Below are positions 62,932 to 64,000 of a DNA stretch of 64,000 nt, one piece after another. Position numbers and translations under genes: made by a program. The notes below the pieces were generated by a model that ran no database searches, was not told the DNA's origin, and saw nothing but the letters and a program-made list of their open reading frames with translations. The stretch is from the NCBI RefSeq assembly GCF_002843175.1, contig NZ_PJEO01000017.1:1-64000 (forward strand), written 5' to 3'. This DNA comes from Confluentibacter flavum. Its GTDB lineage: Bacteria > Bacteroidota > Bacteroidia > Flavobacteriales > Flavobacteriaceae. Position 1 is the stretch's first letter; each line of letters begins with the position of its first letter.

Positions 62932-63585
62932 TTAAAAAGTGATTTCTGGAATATGGCCTTCTATAATTAGTGTGCCTTCGGTAGCGTTTTTTATATCCTC
63001 AATAGAAACCCCGGGAGCTCTTTCCAGAAGTTTAAAGCCCTTATTTGTAACCTCTAGCACTGCTAGATTAGTTACTATCTTTTTTATACACCCAACGCCT
63101 GTTAATGGCAAAGTACACCGTTTAAGCAATTTTGATTCACCTTCTTTATTGGTATGCATCATGGCAACGATGATATTTTCTGCACTAGCAACTAAATCCA
63201 TGGCACCTCCCATTCCTTTTACCATTTTATTGGGTATTTTCCAGTTGGCTATATCGCCATTTTCAGCTACTTCCATAGCCCCAAGAATAGTGAGATGGAC
63301 ATGTTTACCACGAATCATTGAAAAACTTAAAGCAGAGTCAAAAAAACTAGCTCCTGGCAACGTTGTTATGGTTTGTTTTCCTGCGTTAATAATATCGGCA
63401 TCTTCTTCACCTTCAAAAGGAAATGGGCCCATGCCCAATACACCGTTTTCACTCTGAAACTCAATGGCTATGCCTTTAGGAACATAATTGGCTACCAAAG
63501 TAGGAATCCCTATTCCCAAATTGACATAGTAGCCATCTTTAAGTTCTTTTGCTAACCGTTTTGCAATTCCTATTTTATCTAACAT
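62932..63585 (-). CDS. scoB: 3-oxoacid CoA-transferase subunit B
   Basis: A 217-residue subunit (from ATG 63585) of the enzyme that swaps CoA between succinyl-CoA and acetoacetate or other 3-oxoacids. The active-site Glu is in FQSENGVLGMGP, with NLGIGIPTLVANYVP before it and KMVKGMGGAMDLV after. The upstream TTG at 63624 is less likely as a start. The partner scoA is not visible; it probably lies to the right, beyond the four-helix-bundle gene, outside the window. Confidence 0.93.
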   Translation of the reverse strand: MLDKIGIAKRLAKELKDGYYVNLGIGIPTLVANYVPKGIAIEFQSENGVLGMGPFPFEGEEDADIINAGKQTITTLPGASFFDSALSFSMIRGKHVHLTILGAMEVAENGDIANWKIPNKMVKGMGGAMDLVASAENIIVAMMHTNKEGESKLLKRCTLPLTGVGCIKKIVTNLAVLEVTNKGFKLLERAPGVSIEDIKNATEGTLIIEGHIPEITF

Positions 63586-63624
63586 GCTCTGATTTATTAA
63601 TGTGCTGATTTGAAAGTTAGTCAA

Positions 63625-63978
63625 TTATGCTTTTTTACTTGATGATATAATTTTAGATATAATTAAAATGACAGATTTTAAATTTTTTAATAATTTTTCA
63701 TCTGGATTTGGATAATGTTCAGATGATTGACAAAGTTTCAACCAATATTCTAATTCATCTGCTTCTTTTGCTGAAATTTTAAATTTATGAATGAAGTCTC
63801 TTTTGCTTTCAGCATTTTGAGCTTCTCTAATATTAGCCCCAATTGAGGTTCCGCTTCTAAAAATTTGCGAAGCCATTTCAAACCTATTATTAGCTCTTAT
63901 TTTTTCTGAAAAAGAAACTACATCAAGTGCTAATTCAAATGTCAATCTCACAATTAAATTCTCTGAATCGTTCCTCAT
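63625..63978 (-). CDS. Four-helix-bundle protein (S23/IVP family), second copy
   Basis: A 117-residue helical protein (from ATG 63978; the in-frame TTG upstream is less likely). It has the family marks ELALDVVSFSEKIR, EMASQIFRSGTSIGANIREA and AESKRDFIHKFKISAKEADE. It lies directly before scoB, on the same strand, 39 bp from its ATG. This resembles the first copy between hemCD and hemE. A weak 8-base inverted similarity (ATTTGAAG upstream, CTTTCAAAT downstream) is seen, not a clean repeat. Confidence 0.9.
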   Translation of the reverse strand: MRNDSENLIVRLTFELALDVVSFSEKIRANNRFEMASQIFRSGTSIGANIREAQNAESKRDFIHKFKISAKEADELEYWLKLCQSSEHYPNPDEKLLKNLKSVILIISKIISSSKKA

Positions 63979-64000
63979 CTTCAAATTATATAATTATTAA

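Noticed and set aside
62939-63457. 172-codon plus-strand frame over scoB
   Set aside because: Antisense to scoB, which has the catalytic ENG motif and a terminator on its own strand.
63586-63624. N-terminal extension of scoB from TTG
   Set aside because: Family members start near the downstream ATG (MLDKIGIAKRLA).
1-64000. CRISPR arrays, rRNA genes, prophage or riboswitches
   Set aside because: No regularly spaced repeats, rRNA cores, phage structural genes or riboswitch cores were recognised on reading.

Overview
This window is a stretch of AT-rich chromosome from a member of the Bacteroidota, most likely a marine Flavobacteriaceae. The support is: a protein with a C-terminal type IX secretion (Por) sorting domain; a TonB receptor with an N-terminal carboxypeptidase-regulatory-like domain; promoters of the Bacteroidetes type (TTTG, about 18-19 bp, TAnnTTTG); many short lipoproteins; a fused hemC-hemD; and the hemA-hemCD-hemE-hemF-hemB grouping known from this family. 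No species can be named from the sequence alone.

Layout. 1-1040: an IS982-type insertion sequence with an extra copy of its right end. 1168-1905: a membrane protein/XRE repressor pair and a tRNA-Arg(CCT). 1972-5810: a metal locus with an MntR-like DtxR regulator, a ZIP transporter and a divergent TonB receptor. 5847-19459: housekeeping genes (yraN, a TlpA-like thioredoxin, mfd, a TerB-like protein, tex, an OmpA lipoprotein, a lipocalin-like lipoprotein, ferritin, metG). 19617-29796: an LD-carboxypeptidase, a WG-repeat protein, an ECF sigma factor followed by a membrane/TonB-C pair that looks frameshifted, a TerB-DnaJ protein, bacilliredoxin, an acyltransferase with an acyl-ACP desaturase, an HD hydrolase and a T9SS-exported SGNH hydrolase. 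29798-33226: an AraC regulator facing a tandem array of three related secreted-protein units, one of them decayed. 33227-41274: a radical SAM protein, a lipoprotein/beta-barrel pair, a crotonase, a GFO/IDH oxidoreductase and an orphan histidine kinase. 41394-56831: a heme supercluster, with hemJ, a MATE exporter and hemH on the minus strand, then an AraC regulator and hemA, trkH, trkA, hemCD, hemE, nhaA, hemF, rraB and hemB on the plus strand. 56855-64000: a CNNM/CorC protein, ogt, a serine hydrolase, a DinB-like protein, an exonuclease, a fused peptide ABC ATPase, scoB and a four-helix-bundle gene.

The heme block encodes nearly the whole route from glutamyl-tRNA to protoheme (HemA, HemB, HemC/D, HemE, HemF, HemJ, HemH; HemL is not in the window). 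Na+ and K+ transporters and two small proteins are interleaved with it.

The most unusual signals are: (1) short palindromic repeats of three families that lie in frame inside mfd, metG (two families) and ogt, and also occur between genes; (2) four-helix-bundle (S23/IVP) genes placed between genes of one pathway, the first bracketed by a perfect 13-bp inverted repeat that contains both neighbouring stop codons; (3) the tandem secreted-protein array, with 97 identical bases at the 5' end, conserved 3' ends and diverged cores; (4) the probable frameshift that splits a membrane/TonB-C protein next to a sigma factor.
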